Source: Apostichopus japonicus (lineage: Eukaryota > Echinodermata > Holothuroidea > Aspidochirotida > Stichopodidae). From it: a stretch of 64,000 nt of DNA. Below the pieces are notes generated by a model. That model was not told the DNA's origin, made no database searches, and saw only the letters and a program-made list of their open reading frames with translations. The DNA is taken from the NCBI RefSeq assembly GCF_037975245.1, contig NC_092577.1, forward strand, positions 33,502,398-33,566,397, in the 5' to 3' direction. Below, piece after piece: positions 1 to 13,000 of this stretch (the first letter of the stretch is position 1; every line of letters begins with the position of its first letter). The position numbers were made by a program, and so were the translations under genes.

Positions 1-733
1 TGCGGCACGCGGTTTGGGGCGAGTCTTCAATGCCTTTTTAAAAGCAAGCTCTTTGATATTATAAGTTTGATGTATGTTGTGGTTTTCTTTAGAAGGGAGA
101 AGTAGAATTTTCATTTATTAGTTTCCATAGCACTACTTTCAGTTTCTTCATTTCAAATCTACTGTATCGCACTTGAAATAAAGCCAAAAATGTCAATATT
201 TTTTGTAAATTTTTGCACTGTGCAAGTTACATGTGATTAATGCTACTTAAAACATAAACACTTGTCTGGGCTGCCAAATCATTTATTAACTAAAATACTG
301 GCTCATTAACTGAATGACTGCTCATTAACAAAACTGCTTGCTCTTTGACTAAATTACTGCTCAGTTAGCTAATGAACTAATTAACTTGCTCGTTAAACTT
401 CCTCACAAAAAGAAAAGAAACTTTAAAGAAGATTGGTGAGTGTCTTAGGTTTGAGTAATTTTGATAGCAAAATGCAGAGTCTTCTTGTTAAAAAGTAGTT
501 TGTATTGTATTTTAAGTTTGAGTCATTACAGTACTGGGTACTGTATAGGTTGGGTAAAATTGCAAACAAACGATATACATGGTTGGGTTTCTCATTTAAT
601 TAAGACTATTTTACAAACATGCTGACTTCAAGGTAACTCTTAATCAAATGTCTAGCATTTCCAATATTCCCACGTTCAACGAACTAACATTGTTTTTTTA
701 TGATTTATTTTATCTGTTTCTCTCCTACCGCAG
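1..733. other. IRS intron sequence 5' of the first visible exon
   Basis: AT-rich non-coding DNA ending in the polypyrimidine and CAG acceptor (731-733) of the first visible IRS exon. I looked for the missing start of the PH domain (initiator Met and the Gly-Tyr-Leu-Arg-Lys strand) and did not find it, so the first coding exon must lie upstream of the window. Short repeats of the type CTCATTAACT occur at about 300-400. Confidence 0.6.
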
Positions 734-1037
734 ACCATGAGAAAGAAATTCTTTGTTATTTGGGGAGCCACCAACACAACCTCAGCTCGTTTGGAGTACT
801 ACGACAACGAGAAGAAGTTTCGCCTGGGTTTAGAGGCCAAGAAGTCCATCCTGCTGTCAACGTGTTTCAATATAAACAGGAAGTCCGATATGAAGAATAA
901 ATATGTAATAGCTCTCTACACCCGAGACGATTACTTTGCGATCGTCACTGAAGATGAAGAGCAGCAGAACGAATGGTTGAGGGTGTTGCTGGAGCAACAG
1001 AGGGCCAGTGGAGATGGGAGACCTATCCCTCATTTTG
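734..1037 (+). CDS. IRS: IRS visible exon 1: PH domain
   Basis: Encodes most of the PH domain, with the signature segments [23 protein letters not shown] and [12 protein letters not shown] followed by the C-terminal helix [15 protein letters not shown]. The acceptor CAG ends at 733 and the donor GTGAGT begins at 1038; it exits in phase 1. The in-frame ATG at 737 is internal, because a PH domain needs an earlier strand, so I did not call it the start. Confidence 0.92.
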
Positions 1038-4000
1038 GTGAGTAACTTCTCTAACCAAATTGTGAGTTTTGCTGCGCTCCTCTCGTACCTGTCTTGACTC
1101 TACTGTGGTAGTTTCCGATCTACCCAGCCTATTTTCCCATCTATCCAGCCTCTTTTCCCATCTACCTAGCCTACAGTATTTTCCCATCGAAGAAAAATAT
1201 CTCCTTAAAGATATGTTTTTCCTGGTTTTTGTCAGTTTGTTGGAGTGCAATGAACCAGCATTGTTCCTTGGAGTGTCATAAATTACTTTCAACAGATGGA
1301 AATTTGACAGAAATTAATAGCCCTAAGGAAGAAGAAAGTTATTAATATCATAAAAACAAATGGTCACTGCGTCAGATTGTGATACTATGGTTTATTGTAT
1401 TTTCACCAAAAGTTGTGAAAGTAAATAGAAAAAAAAAAGAAATTTAAAGAAATCTCATTTGCAGTGAATTTAGAATGAATGCTGAGTATACTATCAAACT
1501 TTTTGAAATGGAGAATAGGTTCCCAGAATTTTGTACTTTGTTGATGTACAGTAATGTGTGTTACATGAGAATGGCAAGGCAGCCTGAATGTACATTATAC
1601 TATGACACAAGGTGCCTTTTATGTTTGCCCTGCTCAACAGATGGCAGTGGTTGTTGACGTCAGTTGCCTTTCACATTCCATTAAAGCTGGTCTTTCCATC
1701 AGTTAGTGTTAAGTTTTCATACTAAAATCTACCATCACAATGAAATTCTCAGGTCTGACAAATCAAGGTTAATGAATTATTGAACAGAAGTATTTTTTTT
1801 TCCAAAATGTTGATTATATACCAGAGGATTAATCAGCTTGAATACAGATGGTGCAAATTAAAAGAGAGAGAGAGACTTTGACATTTGACTAAAAGTTGCA
1901 TGACTAGTTTTCTCTTTGTATTATAAGTTGCAATGTTGGTATTTCTGTCAAATTCTTCCTTTGATCTATTTTTTTAACTCTATGTCAGAAATTTCTCAGA
2001 AACCTTTTTTTTTTTTTGTGGAAAACATTTTTTTTTCTTTAGGGCTTTGTGTATTTGAGTAATTGCCTGAAAGAATTTTAACAATTATCAGAAAAAGATA
2101 AAATATCTGGAACAACTTTGTTTGCAAGACAAGGTAATCTTTAGATTAAATATGAGAGACATCTTTTTGAAGAACAACTCCCTCAAACAGCTAAGAAAAA
2201 TTTGGTTCCGTTTGGGAGATACATCCTTGCTTAAAATTCATGTCACTTTTTTAAATCTGTGAAGTCATAATGCTAAGTTCTAGTAGGATTAGAAAAAGGG
2301 CAGGCATTTTTGGCCGTAAAAACGTCAGATTTCCTATAGGCACCAAGGCCAGTTGGAAGGGCACCGTCGGCCATGGCCGTCGTGGCCGCTGTGAAATTTG
2401 AGGCCTGTAATTACTGACAGTTTATAAACTTCCAAATTGTAATTAAAATCCAATACAAAAAGTGCAACTTTGACTCTGTAGATATGACTTTAATTATACT
2501 CAGCAGATCGTATTTTAATTCTGTTAAAGAGAATGTTTGCAAACTTGTCGAACAAGATACAGTACAGTACATCACAAGTTTGTTGTATTCCAGAAGTCAC
2601 AGTACACTCACATAGTTGTGTTTTAAAAGCTTCTCTGTTTACCGAGCTGTTCACTTGTCAACAACATGTCACCCACACTCGAAAAGAATCGCCCATCGGC
2701 AGAACAATGCTTTTAAGAAGAAGTACTTTGATTCTGTTTTGTGAACATTTTTAGCTTTTCATGCCCGAAGAAATTTGCATCCATCTCCGTCCTACGTAAG
2801 AATCACAAAATATTCACGTGTGAGAACAATCTAGATCAAAAGAATTTTAAGTAACTCTCCCCCCGCACTTCAACAATTTGGTTTTTCTTTTGTTCGCTAA
2901 AACAAGAGCCTTGTTGATCGATGCAGATGTGTGACAGGAACTGATTTCATCTGATATTATTTAAATCTTATTTTAAAGCGGAAAAAGCAAATCCCACCAT
3001 TGCCTGAAATTATGTCTTGCAGCTTGATAAAGACAATTTAAAAATTTGGTCCAGGAATGATTATAAATTTGGGCATTAGTAAATTACAAAGTCTAAGATT
3101 AAGAGGAAATTATATTTTGTTCATTTTATTTGTTTTTTCACAACATATACAAAAAAATGTAGCGAATACAGAGAGTTATGGAATGTGAAAGGAAGTGTAT
3201 CAAGAAACCCTTGTGGGCTTATCTAGTGATACACTCACTGTACATAGAGTACACAAATAACTTACAAAAAGAATGAAGAAAAGGAACTACTGTAAGAAAA
3301 AGAGAAGAAAATGAAAAGAAGGAAAGAGGAACCTCAATCTCAGTATAAGTTGAAGTAAAATCTCTTTAAGTTGTATATATTTTACAGTACTGTGGTTCAT
3401 TTTAACCTGGAACAAATTTAGATTGATAAACACTCAGTTTTGAATATGAAGCTTGTCCTGTGCTGTTCTTAAGTTTATTTGTGTTTAATATTTTATATAT
3501 TTCGTATTATCTTTCTGGAATTGATTTTGCTCTTTGTTCTTCTGGGATTTATTGAGCTTCCAAATATGTGCTTACTGTAATGTGTACAGTAGCTGTTAGT
3601 CCATCTACAGTATGTTGTATAGGACTATTCATCACACAGTGTACTCCAATTCCACAGAGTACTCCAATTCCATAGAGTACTCCAATTCCATTGAGGCTCT
3701 AGTTTGTCTATCTATGTTGTACCTATTCATTACATACAGTATGCCAATTCCATAGAGAACTCTAGTTCTAGTACTCCAATTCCACAGAGTATTCCAATTC
3801 CATTGAGGCTCTAGTTTGTCTTTTTGTTATGAGTCTATTCATCAAACAGTTTACTCCAATTCCACAGAGTACTCCAATTCCATAGAGTACTCTAGTTTGT
3901 CTATGTTTTATGAGTCTATTTATCAAATAGTGTACTCCAATTCCACAGAGTACTCCAATTCCACAGAGTACACCAATTCTAGTGTATTCTTGTTTGTATG

Positions 4001-7000
4001 TTTTATGAGTCTATTCCATCAAACAGTTTACTCCATTCCATAGAGTACTCCAATTCCATAGAGTACTCTAGTTTGTCTATCTATGTTGTATCTATTCATT
4101 ACATACAGTATGCCAATTCCATAGAGAACTCTAGTTCTAGTTCTCTAATTCCACAGAGTACTCCAATTCCATAGAGTATTATGGAATGAATAGTTGTTTC
4201 TGTACATCATAACTGTATGTATTGTTTCTGTTAATTACAATTCCTATTTGTTGATCTATTGCATAGAGCATATCTGGCAGGTGACAGTGAATTCTACATC
4301 ATAACTGTGTATATTGTTTCTGTTAATTACAATTCCTATTTGTTGATCTATTGCATAGAGCATATCTGGTAGGTGACAGTGAATTCTACATCATAACTGT
4401 GTATATATTGTTTCTGTTAATTACATTACTGTTTGTTGATCTATTGCATAGAGCATATCTGGTAGGTGACAGTGAAGTCTACATCATAACTGTGTATATA
4501 TTGTTTATGTTAATTACGATTATTACTGTTTGTTGATCTATTGCATAGAGCATATCTGGCAGGTGACAGTGAAGTCTAAAGGCCTTGGATCCAGTCAGAA
4601 CCTCAGCGGCAACTACAGGCTCTGTTTAACGGCAGGAACGATAAACTTGGTAAAGATGAATTCAGAAAATGGAGACTTGCAATTTCCTGTGAGTATAGAA
4701 GGCTTAAAACAACATTCTTAATGAATATTCATTGAGAAGAAGAAACCCTGTAGGCGCTAACTTTTGACCAACCTGCAATAATGTTTTGAAGATAACATTG
4801 TATCAACGTTGAGCAAAACTACAGTACTGATTTCGCTTAACTCCCGTTAAAATTCGTTAAAAGGAAAATAACCGAATTTCCACGTTTTGTCATCGAAATT
4901 CCCCGATTTTTATCGAAATTCCCCGAATTTTAACGATTGGTTATTTCAGTCATTTCCTTCGTGGAATTTTCAACGATACGTTGAAATTCTTTTTTAAACG
5001 AAATAGAAGGTCAATGTGTGGTTACGCGAAACGTCGGAAAACGAGCAACTTCGTTTATTAGTATTGATTAGACTTTGGAACAGTCGTTTGAAGGCAGGGA
5101 TTTTCTCAAGAGCATTCCTGTACTTGCATGAGTAGTGACACTCAAAGAAACATGTAGTGAAACTGACGGGGGACGTTTTCTAACTGTGAACCCCAAACAC
5201 AGTGACATAAGTCTTAACTTCGCCAGGACGTAAGAGAGAATGCAGTCAAAGCTATGTACCACGAGGCACCCTTCCAGATAAATTAGAGTGCTGTTTAACC
5301 ATTTAAATAACAATGAATGGACATATAAACTTGGTTTACTTGCAGATTACGAAAAATAGTTATTTTTTAGAGATGTAAATTTGGTTTTTTATTAGAGTTG
5401 GAGTAGGAAACTTTGTTTCTGAGCGAAAACATGTAACTTGAAGCAAAATAAAGATGCCCCGCCCATTCTGCGAGGACGCTTCCATTTTTCAAAAAGGCGT
5501 TTTCTCTTTTTATTTTTTCTATTTTGTTTACTTTTAAACATGAAAATTATTTTAAAATATGTAAAGAACTTAGTAATGTACTGCAAACTATCTATAAAAA
5601 CAGAAAAACGATGTTTTAGGTATGAATAATGTGTTTAATATAACTAAAGTAGTAGGCCAATAGTCATGAGCTCATGATGATAGTGTCGTCAATTCGTTTT
5701 CTCAGTTTATATTTGCGACATATCACCCGTGTACATCGATCAATGGCATGGTGAAAACCCCGTGTGAAAATATGTTGACCCCAAAAGACGCAAATGGCCG
5801 TTCTAGAAAGTACCGTCGTAACATTAACAACACAAGGCCAGTTTGCTCTCTCAGGTCCGCACGTGTACAGCCATTTTTTCACACATGATATTATGCTGTG
5901 CATGCATTGCGGGCGCGATTGCGGCAAACATAAAAGAAAATGAATGAAAATGAAAAACTTACGATATTTTTTCACAAATATTGATGCTTAGATAAGTGCT
6001 TCCTCACAATCAACGAGCCGCCCTAAAATTCGCTCCGCTTACGGAAAAACTTCTATATAAATAACAAATGGAAAAACCCGAGTTTTTACACACATAATTC
6101 CCACTGACATTGGTCACAGAACATAAGTAGGTCATTGACATTCGAACTTGGCAACTTGCCCAAGTTCATCGCACCATGGGAACGACACAACACATTGAAC
6201 ATGATGTTATATTCTCCCGCCATCTGGACGCCGAGTGTAATATGCAAATTATGAATGGTACTGCGCAGCGTGGTTAAATCTTAACCTATTGCGACACAAA
6301 TTTTGGGAAGCTGTTGTTTGAAGTAACTTTTGTATCAAATGTAAGGTACTGTATCATGTATGTGACACAAGAGAAAGAAAATGAAATCGGAGGCTGCTCG
6401 AACCAGTTTCAGCTTGATTTTTACAACCCATCGCACAACACGTGCGTGCGTAATTTGTTTTCTTAACATGACTTTTAATGAGTAAGTAGGAAAGGTGTTT
6501 AAGTTTGCTAATTTATGCGAGTTTTTGTTTAAAATCTTGTGATTGATAGACAAATATATTGTTTTTTTTTCTTCAAAAGTTACGACGTTGCCGAAGGCCG
6601 AGTTATATAAATTCAGTGATCTGAACTTCTGAAGACCACGAATACTGATCATGTGTGTTAGGCAATTATTATTACACGAAAGGTTCGCAATATTATTGGG
6701 CCTAATTAGTAATTAACATACATTGATCGTTGTCTTGCTGCCTGAATTGCTACCTGCTGGAAAAGAAAATCTTAATTATTGTACTCATAACGTCCTATTT
6801 TCATTAAAAGTCCAGTAACGGTGCGTCGAAAAAGCCGCGATCGGGAAACGGCGTTTAAACGTTTAACCGACCGGCAGGCGATACGGTGAAACGGTTAGCG
6901 AAATATCTGATAGGTCACACCCTTATTTAAACACACACAACAAAACGCCCTTATTCAATGAAAATATACTGAAAACCATATCGCAAAAACACAAAATCGC

Positions 7001-10000
7001 TTATAACTCGAAAACGGAAGGAGACATCGACTTTTGTCGGCTGTATAGGGATTTCCTAAACCAAATTTTGATGCGCTCTATCCACCTGTGTCATTTACGA
7101 GCTTCTCTGACGTAAGCTGCAGTACGTAATTTCTCTGTACCAGTTCCGCGAAATTTATTTACGCAGTAAACATCGTTCATTATGTTTTCTTTCACAACGA
7201 ATATTCAAAGTTGTGCTCCACACGCTTCACAGATATTGTTTTATGTCGTTCATTTTCAATTCTACTTTAAAATTACATTTTCGAACGATGCATTGCATGC
7301 CTTATCAAGCATTCCTGATTAGTAAAACTAAGGAAGGATATTCAAATATATATTATTTTCATTTGACATGATTTTATGAGTTGTTCCACTTGAAAAACGA
7401 TGATAAAACCGAAAAACAAAACATTTACTTCTCATGTGACGCATACCGGGAGACTCATAAAAACTCCCCCTACTCATTAAAATAAACTTATACATGCCGT
7501 CAGGCCAGTTGAAAGCCGTCAGGCCAGTTGAAAGCCCTCCCCAGTAATGTTTGATCAGCTCTTCCCAATATACAATACTCAAATAAGCAATGAAAATATA
7601 TTCATTTTCCACAGAAATCTACCCAACGTGGGCCCCAAGTCACTGCTTTATTTTCTTAGTAGTCATGGAAACAATTGTTTGCAACTCTCTTGCTGGCCAG
7701 GTGTTTTCAAGTTTTATTAATAGCACGACTTTTGATTGGTTCATTCAAGATAAACTTTCCATCCCTGCTGGATTGTTCTACTTATATATATATGAATGAA
7801 TATTTGGTTTTCAATTAACTAAGTAACAGATAACATCCATTCCATTACGAACAGTAGGGGTAAAATAATGTTTGCTTCTAGAGGCAGCCAGCCATGAAGG
7901 TTCTGCAGTGCTAAACCCCCCACGAAGATAAATACTATGCTAATATATAAGGTAGGCGTGAATTTGACAAAGCCAAGTTTATGATTGGACTAAGCCTTTC
8001 AAAAAAGTTTGGTGGTGGGGATATCCAGGGTAGGGAATGCACATGTAAGCAGCATACTACAGGTGGCTCAGACCCAGGCTGCGACCTTACCAGGGCAGTC
8101 CATCTGCTTTCGCGGGCAACTTACAGTAACGGGTTAGGGGGAAAATAACAGTTTTTTTTTTTTTTTTTTTTTTGCGTGCATTGAAGTCGGGGAGATTTTT
8201 TGGACGGAATGCGCTCTCAGAAAAGTTTGAAAGTTCTGTAGTAAACGGTTCTGTAGTAAACGGTACTGTAGTACGTCAAGTAACAGGAATTTATTGGGAA
8301 TAAAGATCTCTTTGATATCCAGCTACGACTGTTTCATTGTTGATATTTTTTTCTTGTTTTTTCTGACACTGCGTTCCTTGGTGAGTTAACTTAAACTTAT
8401 CCTAGTTTAGTACTAGCCTATAACTTAAGAGTCATAGAATGTGCTTGTTACGATCGACCAAGACTAGTTTTTATTATCCTAGCCAAATCATTTTTCAAAC
8501 ACCTAGTACAGAACTTACTCCGTCTTATATACAATCACACTTTTGCAACGTTTGTAATATTCCTCGGCAACTTCTGGTAGAGTCTGAAAACGGCTGTAGT
8601 TACACTAAGGATTCTACGCAAGTCACAACCTTGATATGTCTAGAATTGCCTTTGCGGTTTTTGATCGCGATAACTTTCGTGGAAATTTCGTTGAAACTTC
8701 GTTGACAACCGTGCCCGCAGTAGTCTAAATCTTGTCAACGAAATTAACCGATTTTCAACTTTTTTTATCGATTTTTAACTTTTCTTATCGATCGTTGATT
8801 TTTTTTCAACGGGAGTTAAGCGAAATCAGTACTGTAATGTATTTTTCAAAGACGAAATCGTAAATCAGTTGCCATGAAAGGAGATATTTGCATTAAATAT
8901 AAAATATTTATGGTATCTGTTTGGTTATTTCATGTTCACAGCAGTAGTAATACACCCACCCCCTCCCACACCCTCCCACATCCCCTCCCACCCACCCCAT
9001 CACCACAGTTTAAGTGAGTCAATTAATTTTACAGTTGGATTGAGTCGTTACCTAGCGATTTTACTGATTCCAGTCAGCATAAAATTATCAGGATTTGTTA
9101 CTTCATTGGTGAAGCAGCAAAATTGGCAACAATCTTTCAAACAATATCCTGCGAAAACAAAAAATCCCTTTTTACGTAAAGCACGTTATCTGCCGCGTTC
9201 ATAGTACAACAGCTGGTGTTGTGTTTACTCTGTGGTCTAGTCATGCATGTTTATCAGCTGCTTGCATGGGCTGATGATAATATTGTTTAACAATTTATTT
9301 GATGGCTCTGTTTACGGACTCTGGCAGGAGATATTTGTCTTTGCAATTGTTTTTAAAATTGATGAAGATAGCAAATTTTTCTAGGTTTGACATGTTATGT
9401 CATGTTGGAGCATGTCGTGGGTTGGGAACTAATGGAACCTGGATGAGTGGGTCGGCGGTTCAGTCTTGTTACAAAACTTGAGACATGCTCATGAGAAATA
9501 AAAGAAGAACTATGTAATATATGTGAGCTAAACTTTGCACTATGAGTAAAGGAAAAATAATATGCAGTTAAAAAGAAAGAACATTATTGTAGCACTGGAA
9601 ACCGTTTTGGCAACACTGTTTCTTCTATGAATGGCTTCGGTTTAGAACGGTGCCCTTCTGCTAATTCATCGTGCATGATGTCCTCACAGCTAATATATAT
9701 AACCCTGGAAAGAAAAATTGTGATGGATTTTGTGTACCAGTATTGATAGCTATGATTTTTTTGTCTTTTATAAAAAACCTTACTATAGTTCCTACGCAAC
9801 GAAACTGAGATACAGTTTTTGGTATGGCCTGCGCATGAGGACTTCTGTTAACAAACAAGGCTTTTTCGGACCAGGCGCATAGCAAGGAATTTGCCAAGGA
9901 AGGGCGAACTTAGGCAAATTATCAGAGCCGTAGATTTGGCATTGGGAACTATCTAAGTGTAGCGCCACCATGAGTTGGCGCGAAGTTGTTTGTTTTTGTT

Positions 10001-13000
10001 TGCTGATATTCCAGTCCCAAAGTAGCAGAGTGTCAAACAGTACAGATTATCAAGATAATTTTGTTTTGTTTCTATTGAACTGTCTATTGATTCATATCGG
10101 GATAAACTCTCGGAATAATTAACTATCAGACATGTGATCTTAATTAAACGGGAGACAACGAGATCTGTGAAATTCTTCTTCAGTCTCAGGCATCAAACTT
10201 CTCATAGGATATCAACAAATTTAATCAAACTGTTGTATAAGTGTTTGTCCGGACTTTTGAAATATAATCAAGATTCTTAAGTGGCCCCCTCATCCTGGCC
10301 CCCCCCCCAGCCTTTTTTGGAAAGTAAAAAGATGATGGGAGTTCATTAATATGTATTCTGTCAAGTTAATACTTGTGACAAGAGGTCATCTCAAATTCAG
10401 GTTACTCGCCTCTTCATTTCACCTCCTGCTGTTGAGATATTCTTAATTCTAAATTTAGATTAAGGCTAGAATATTCAATATATTGCTAATCATCATGGAC
10501 TGTTTCAATTTACATGGATATTATTTCAAAACAACTTTTGCTAAAGGTAACAGAAATATGTAAAATTGTAGATTCCTGGGGCTGTATGAACTTCTTTGCT
10601 TGATTAAAAAGGAAATGATGTGTTGGTTGATGTCATTGGTGATATATACACATAAGGGATTAGAGGTAAATAATGTGCAGTAAGTGTGAAAAGCTGTTAA
10701 ATTTGTTACATAGCATGAATTTAGTGGTGATTTTGAAGTGGTGTGGAATTGAATTGCTGGTAATAATTTGTAGTACCTGTACAACACAATGAGTGGCATT
10801 CCCCCTATGGTGTGAGTATGATGAGTACAATATGAGTACAGTATGAGTACCAATATGAGTACCATTATGAGTACCGGTGTGAGTACAAAGCTTGAAGTGT
10901 GAGTCTCAGTACTCAGTGTTGTAATACTTCCTATACTGGTTTTCAAAAAGTCCAGAGGATGAACAGAATGAATGTATGTTAGAATATCAGTACGAGTACA
11001 GATTGACGACAAGTTTTCTGCACTGTACAGTACAGTGCAGTTAGGTACAGTACAGTATAGTACAATACATGAACTACACTTCTGTTAGTACAGTAGATGT
11101 AGTACAGATCTGTACAGTACAGCACAGTACAATATATATGTATGTAGTTCAGTACAGTGCAGTACATTAGTACTGCACTGTACTGTAGTCAGTACATTAC
11201 AGTACATGAATAAGGGGTTAATCAACGGTCTAGGGTGCGTTACTCACAGGATTAATGCACGATCGGGGGATAATGCAAGCGATGCACGAGGGCGGAGCCC
11301 AAGTGCATCCAGCGATAGCACAAACACCCGGAGTGCATTAATCATGTGAGTAACGCACGCTAGACTGTTGATTAACCCCGTTCATTCATACACTACCATT
11401 TGTGTGGGGGAAAAATCATAAGACAAAACATTTTTGGTTACATATTTAACCAAAGATTTATTAAAGTGATGCCCCGTAATTTTACCGTGCGTTACTCACA
11501 GGATTAACCACGGTCAGCTGACCTGAATGGACCAATAGGATTTAGGAATCTTTACTAAGTATGAATGAAGTACAGTTCATTACAGTACAGTACATAGTGT
11601 ACTGTTCTGCACTGTACTGTATTGTAGTCAGTTCATTATAGTACACAGCAGTACATGTAGTACAGTATAGTACAGTAAAGTAGTACAGTGTACACAGTAC
11701 AGTATAGAACAGTACTGTACTATAGACCAGAGCAGTACAGTACATTACAGTACTGTATAGTACAGACACCAAGGGTCTTTAATACTTGTTTAAATCTTGC
11801 ATCACGCAGCTCTACAGACTGCTATAATGCTATCAGAGATATGAAGTCAAATATGGAACACTGTTAAATTTATGCAAGCTCTTTCTGTATATACCGGAAT
11901 TAAGACTCAGTGACAGAAGAGACAAGTAAAATTAAATGCATCAGTCACCGCATCTAATCAAGCTCATTTATTTCCTTAGTCTAGATTTTGTTTCGGAGGA
12001 ATGGTGTTTCAAATAATTGTCTATGTCTGTCTCTTAAAGGAGGAGTATTTTACATTTTAGGCACAATATGTGATATTCAAGCAGTCTATTAGGCAGACTA
12101 ACTTTGGCTGTTGACCACACAAGATATTGTCTCTTGTGTGATCCTTGTAGGTTCCTTTGTTCTTGAACCTCATCGGATACCGTTCCTTTTCCAAGAGAGA
12201 ACTTGGCTTAAACTTCTAAAAACTATGGCCAAATCTGGTGCAGACAAATGTTTTCACCACCTTAATCCATTAGAAATTATCCAGTTATGTGTGGATCTTA
12301 CTTATGATGAAAGGGTACTTTGTAACATTACATTAAGTAGACAGTATCCAGAACACACTATCGTTGTCATCACTTTGAGAATTTAAGGACACAATTTGTA
12401 GCGAGACAGATTTACTGGGCGGGATAAACAACACTGTGATATTTAATCAAGCAACGTTTCTTTGTTGTTGCGATATCTGGAACCTCAGAATAAAACCATA
12501 CACTTGTGTTTAGGTTACTTTGAATCTAAGATGAAAAATTGATCTTGGAAAATGGCAAAAAGGGGATGTGTTTATTTGATTTATTTACGATCTGTAAATC
12601 TTTTTTGCCCTGTTTCATGGAGAGCCTTGTTATGCCGCTTAAAGGTATAATCCATTGATAAATTAAAGAGAGTGTGATGTCTATTGTGTTAATGTTCATC
12701 TTCACATGAAAGTACTGGCTAAATCGTAACAGAGAGAGGATTAAGGTGCGAATGGTGATGTACTTTAGCCCGGTGTCAATGTTCATCTTCACATGTAAGT
12801 TTTGGCTAAATCATAACAGAAAGAGGATTAAAGTGCGATTGGTGATGTACTTTAGCCCGGTGTTAATGTTCATCTTCAAATGAAAGGTTTGGCTAAATCG
12901 AAACAGTGAGAGGACTAAGGTGCGAATGGTGATGTACTTTAGCCCGGTGTTAATGTTCATCTTCAAATGAAAGGTTTGGCTAAATCGTAGTAGAGAGAGG

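Noticed and set aside
737-739. ATG as the IRS start codon
   Set aside because: The PH domain needs an earlier strand, the reading frame is open upstream to the acceptor at 733, and the acceptor CAG shows that this is an internal exon.
10521-11012. 163-codon minus-strand open frame with a hydrophobic stretch
   Set aside because: Half of it is the ATGAGTAC simple repeat; no splice sites, no family resemblance, and it sits in an IRS intron.
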